This document shows, one piece after another, positions 14,745 to 17,496 of a stretch of DNA of 17,496 nt. This stretch comes from Thauera sp. (GTDB taxonomy: Bacteria > Pseudomonadota > Gammaproteobacteria > Burkholderiales > Rhodocyclaceae), in the NCBI GenBank assembly GCA_003446655.1, contig DMCZ01000007.1, positions 1 through 17,496 on the forward strand. The letters are read 5' to 3'. Numbering within the stretch: the first letter of the stretch is position 1; the number at the start of each line of letters is the position of its first letter. The notes beneath the pieces were generated by a model. That model was not told the DNA's origin. It saw nothing but the letters and a program-made list of their open reading frames with translations, and searched no databases. Made by a program: the position numbers and the translations under genes.

Positions 14745-16010
14745 ATGAAGAAGATCGTCACGGCGCTGGCCGCGCTGACCTGCTTCGGGGGTCTGTCGGG
14801 CGTGAAGGCGCACGCCGCCGGGATGGACGGCGCGTCCACCGTACGTTGGGCGATCAACGGCTTCGGGACGCTCGGCGCCGCGTATCACGAAGAAGACAAC
14901 ACGCGCTTTCGGCGCAGCGTCGATCAGCGCGCCGGGGTACGCGAGGGGCATGTCGAGATCCGCAACGACAGCGTGCTCGGCGTGCAGGTCAATGGGGTGC
15001 TCGATTCGCGCTGGTCGGTCATGGCCCAGGCTGTCACCCGGCAGGACGTCGATCGAAAATGGACGCCGCAGCTGACCTGGGCCTTCGTCAAGTACGCACC
15101 CAACGACTGGTCCGAGTTGCGCTTCGGACGCATGGCGGTCGACATCTATCTCGACGGCGATTCGCGCCATGTCGGCTACGCGTACACAACGGTGCGGCCC
15201 TATGCGGATGTGTATGGGCGGCTCACATTCGACACCTTCGATGGCGTCGACGCCGCCTTGCAGCACTCGCTGGGTTCCGGGTTGCTGCGTTTCAAGCTCT
15301 TCGGTGGCCGCACGCGCGGGGAGGTCTACCTGAATGATGTGGTATCCGATCTCGAGAAGGGGCGTACTTTCGGGGCCACGCTGGACTGGGTCGGCGAAGC
15401 GCTCAGCCTGAAGCTGTCCTGGGGCAGCATGCTCACCTCGCGGGGTTATGGGCATGAAGAGCTCCGGAAGGGCCTGATGACGGCAGGCGCACTACTGCCC
15501 GCACCTTGGGACGCGAAGGCGGCTGCGCGGGCTGCGGAGATCGCGGACTCGAACCGGATCTCTTACCTTGGCTTTGGCATCGGCTGGGAGCGTGGCCCCT
15601 ATTCCCTGCAGCTGGTGGGCACCGACATGTCGATGAGCGTGTATCCAGGTTTCGAAGGCTGGGGCCTTGGGGCGACCGCGGCCTACCGCATCGGGAACTG
15701 GAAGCCGTTCGTGACCTGGTCGCGCAGCATCATCGATCCGGTGGAGCGTCAACTGGTATTACCCGCCGGCGTGCACCCCGCCGTGGATGCCTTGCGCGCA
15801 GGGTGGGACACGGTGAACAGCTACATTCGTCACGAGCAGCGCACCGCCGGCATCGGGGTACGCTACGACTTCGCCGACAATGCCGCGCTCAAGCTCCAGG
15901 CTGACCGCATCGACGCCAAGCGCTCGTCCTCCCTGCTCGACGACGCTGGCTATCGAACCGGTGCGCGGTCGTTCACGCTGTTCTCGGCGACGCTGGATTT
16001 CGTGTTCTGA
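14745..16010 (+). CDS. Outer-membrane porin-like beta-barrel protein
   Basis: The 421-residue precursor begins MKKIVTALAALTCFGGLSG and has a Sec signal peptide ending around AHA-AG (residues 23-25). The mature part is an alternating-polarity sequence with many short aromatic-edged strands (for example WSVMAQAVTRQD, YSLQLVGTDMSMSVYPG, WKPFVTWSRSI) and ends in a terminal Phe (SATLDFVF), the signature for assembly by the BAM complex. The substrate is not evident. The start at 14745 fits a standard signal peptide; an ATG at 14730 (MISAGMKK) is in frame and possible, and neither has a good Shine-Dalgarno. It is followed after 7 bases by a small periplasmic phosphate-binding-like protein, forming an operon. 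Confidence 0.82.
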   Translation: MKKIVTALAALTCFGGLSGVKAHAAGMDGASTVRWAINGFGTLGAAYHEEDNTRFRRSVDQRAGVREGHVEIRNDSVLGVQVNGVLDSRWSVMAQAVTRQDVDRKWTPQLTWAFVKYAPNDWSELRFGRMAVDIYLDGDSRHVGYAYTTVRPYADVYGRLTFDTFDGVDAALQHSLGSGLLRFKLFGGRTRGEVYLNDVVSDLEKGRTFGATLDWVGEALSLKLSWGSMLTSRGYGHEELRKGLMTAGALLPAPWDAKAAARAAEIADSNRISYLGFGIGWERGPYSLQLVGTDMSMSVYPGFEGWGLGATAAYRIGNWKPFVTWSRSIIDPVERQLVLPAGVHPAVDALRAGWDTVNSYIRHEQRTAGIGVRYDFADNAALKLQADRIDAKRSSSLLDDAGYRTGARSFTLFSATLDFVF

Positions 16011-16017
16011 GGGGCCC

Positions 16018-16455
16018 ATGTCGAAGTTCATGACCCTGAAGTTCGTTCCTGTGCTCGTGGCCGTCATCGTTGGCTCAACCTTCAACCCCGCCTGCGCGGA
16101 ACAGCTCCTCGTCGTCGCGCACCCCGAGAGCATGATCGGACCGCTCAGTCGCGAGCAGGTCGCCCATGTATTTCTCGGCCGGCTGAAGCGGCTGCCGAAT
16201 GGCGAACCGGTCACCGCCGTCGAGGTGGAGTCGCTGCGCGAGCCCTTTTACCGACGGCTGATCGGGCGCGACATTTCAGAGATCAATGCGTACTGGGCAC
16301 GTCTCAGGTTCTCGGGGCGCACGCAGCCTCCGCCGCGGCTGCCCTCGAGCAAGGACGCCCTCGCAGTCGTGCTCGCCGATCGTAACGCGGTGACCTATGT
16401 GGAGGCCGAGGCGCTCGATCCGCGCGCGAAGGTCCTGTGGCGCCTTGAGCCCTGA
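16018..16455 (+). CDS. Small periplasmic phosphate-binding (PstS-like) domain protein
   Basis: This 145-residue precursor has a signal peptide (about 1-27, ending NPACA-EQ). The mature part, LLVVAHPESMIGPLSREQVAHVFLGRLKRLPNGEPVTAVE, is the typical start of short proteins related to the first lobe of phosphate ABC transporter binding proteins. At about 118 mature residues it is too small to be a full two-lobed PstS, and no permease or ATPase genes are adjacent. Short proteins of this kind often sit with a porin and a membrane-bound sensor, so a sensory periplasmic role is plausible. The porin stop codon is part of its TGAGGGG ribosome binding site. A diguanylate cyclase remnant lies directly downstream. 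Confidence 0.82.
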   Translation: MSKFMTLKFVPVLVAVIVGSTFNPACAEQLLVVAHPESMIGPLSREQVAHVFLGRLKRLPNGEPVTAVEVESLREPFYRRLIGRDISEINAYWARLRFSGRTQPPPRLPSSKDALAVVLADRNAVTYVEAEALDPRAKVLWRLEP

Positions 16456-16660
16456 ATCCGCATCCGTCCGTACGCGAGCCACGAACACGACGCAGTTCGT
16501 TGCTCGCGGGCGTGGGCTCGCGTTGCGCGCCAGCATCGGCGTCGCGTCTGCGCACTACGCGCCCGAGCAGCTCGCCGAGCTGCTGCGGCGTGCGGATGCC
16601 GCGATGTACGAGGCCAAGAAGGGCGGCAAGTCGCAGTACCGGATCGCCTTACCCGCCTGA
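16445..16660 (+). pseudogene. Remnant of a GGDEF diguanylate cyclase gene
   Basis: The frame ending at TGA 16658-16660 encodes, from about 16514, LALRASIGVASAHYAP followed by LAELLRRADAAMYEAKKGG. That is the unmistakable C-terminal ~50 residues of a GGDEF domain. The GGDEF signature itself, about 50-60 residues further upstream in intact enzymes, is absent, so it cannot make cyclic di-GMP. The frame continues upstream through a short unrelated-looking stretch to a possible TTG (16445) overlapping the stop of the periplasmic gene. This may be the original N-terminus joined to the C-terminus by an internal deletion. No ATG is available with a ribosome binding site. A short expressed protein cannot be excluded. 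Confidence 0.75.
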
Positions 16661-16849
16661 GCCGGTGAGGGCATCCGTCCCGCCTGCAACAATTCAGTAC
16701 ATTCCACAAACAGTTGCGCAAAGGTGGCTTGCCACACTCCAGCCTGAACTGGATCGGACGCGCTTTCGCGTCCCGCCGGGGCCTTCAAAAAACACACCAT
16801 GGGCCCGGGTGCGGAGACAGACAGGACAAGACCAAAGGAGGAGTGTGGA
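16661..16849 (+). promoter_or_regulatory. Leader region of the acyl-CoA synthetase gene, with hairpin
   Basis: This 189-base stretch holds a perfect 7-bp inverted repeat GGACGCG-CTTT-CGCGTCC (16756-16773) and a shorter one, GTGGC-TT-GCCAC (16724-16735). Neither is followed by a T run, so they are not intrinsic terminators; they may be operator or leader structures. AAAGGAGG at 16834-16841 is a near-perfect ribosome binding site 8 nt before the ATG. I see no confident -35/-10 pair. Confidence 0.45.
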
Positions 16850-17496
16850 ATGGACACACGCACGAGCGCGTCCGACCACGGGCAGGGCGATGCGGGACTG
16901 GACACCTTCCCGCGTTACCTGATGCACCACGCGAAGGTTCGCCCGCAGCATCCGGCGATGCGCGAGAAGGAATACGGCATCTGGCAGACCTACACCTGGG
17001 CGCAGGTGGCCGAGAACGTCCGTGCCATTGCCTGCGGGCTGGCGCAGCTCGGGTTCAAGCGCGGCGACCGCCTCGCGGTGGTGGGTGACAACCGCCCCCG
17101 CCTGTACTGGTCGGTCGCGGCCTGCCAGTGCCTCGGCGGCATCCCGGTGATGATGTACCAGGACGCGGTGGCGCAGGAGATGGTCTACGTGCTGCAGGAC
17201 GCCGAGATCAAGTTCGCGATCGTCGAGGACCAGGAGCAGGTCGACAAGATGATCGAGATCCAGCCCGATGCGCCGATGCTCGAGCATGTGATCTATGACG
17301 ACGCGCGCGGCATGTGTCACTACACCCAGACCCTGCTGATGGGACTGGACGAGCTGCAGGAGATGGGGCGCATCCACGACCGCAATCAGCCCGACTTCCT
17401 GACGGGCGAGATCGACAAGGGCGCCTCCGACGATATCTCGATCATGCTGTACACCTCGGGCACCACCGGCAAGCCCAAGGGCGTGTGCCAGACCCA
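16850..17496 (+). CDS. AMP-forming acyl-CoA synthetase, 5' part only
   Basis: The frame starts at ATG 16850 and is open for 215 codons to the right edge. The N-terminal domain has TFPRYLMHHAKVRPQHPAMREK, YTWAQVAENVRAIACGLAQLGFKRGDRLAVVGDNRP and GGIPVMMYQDA. It reaches the adenylation P-loop motif YTSGTTGKPKG starting at Y201. Enzymes of this family activate a carboxylate with ATP and then form the CoA thioester. The layout (a PAMREKEYGIWQTYTW opening, substrate pocket not yet reached) resembles long-chain-type ligases, but the specificity-determining part is outside the window. The strong ribosome binding site suggests high expression. With icmF nearby, a role in fatty or branched acid activation is reasonable inference. 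Confidence 0.92.
   Translation, partial: MDTRTSASDHGQGDAGLDTFPRYLMHHAKVRPQHPAMREKEYGIWQTYTWAQVAENVRAIACGLAQLGFKRGDRLAVVGDNRPRLYWSVAACQCLGGIPVMMYQDAVAQEMVYVLQDAEIKFAIVEDQEQVDKMIEIQPDAPMLEHVIYDDARGMCHYTQTLLMGLDELQEMGRIHDRNQPDFLTGEIDKGASDDISIMLYTSGTTGKPKGVCQT

Overview
The window is about 17.5 kb of GC-rich DNA, probably from a betaproteobacterium of the Rhodocyclales (Thauera/Azoarcus/Aromatoleum type). That placement is inference from base composition and gene content (a fused cobalamin-dependent acyl-CoA mutase, an acyl-CoA synthetase, a DUF2721 protein, a porin with a small phosphate-binding-like periplasmic protein). Bases 1-19 are not genomic: they are exactly the Tn5/Nextera mosaic-end adapter, so the left edge is an untrimmed library artefact and the first gene is cut by the contig end.

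Left block (20-3400, minus strand): a tight three-gene operon encoding, in transcription order, a signal-less astacin-like metzincin protease, a 176-residue protein I cannot assign, and a large caspase-like (C14) protease with a His-Cys dyad whose 3' end is lost at the contig edge. Two unrelated protease families in one translationally coupled, apparently cytoplasmic operon is the most unusual content here and the best candidate for an undescribed system.

3587-8288 (minus strand): a VOC-fold metalloenzyme; a cytoplasmic hybrid histidine kinase overlapping an OmpR-type response regulator; and an AraC-family regulator divergent from the mutase gene. A perfect 14-bp palindrome lies between the AraC gene and the kinase.

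8437-11763 (plus): a complete fused isobutyryl-CoA mutase (IcmF) with cobalamin, MeaB-like GTPase and mutase parts, followed by a strong intrinsic terminator. The AraC regulator is the obvious candidate controller. 11883-12287 encodes a DUF2721 membrane protein.

12314-14521 (minus): a MotA/TolQ/ExbB-like protein and a TM-coiled-coil-OmpA protein, 3 nt apart, resembling a non-flagellar ion-driven stator. 

14745-16660 (plus): a porin, a small periplasmic phosphate-binding-like protein, and the decayed end of a GGDEF diguanylate cyclase. Finally, 16850 to the right edge is the 5' part of an AMP-forming acyl-CoA synthetase with a near-perfect ribosome binding site. Together with IcmF it suggests short or branched acyl-CoA metabolism.

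I see no tRNA, rRNA, CRISPR array or insertion sequence. No stretch over 300 bases lacks a feature except 16456-16849, which holds the cyclase remnant and the leader of the synthetase gene.
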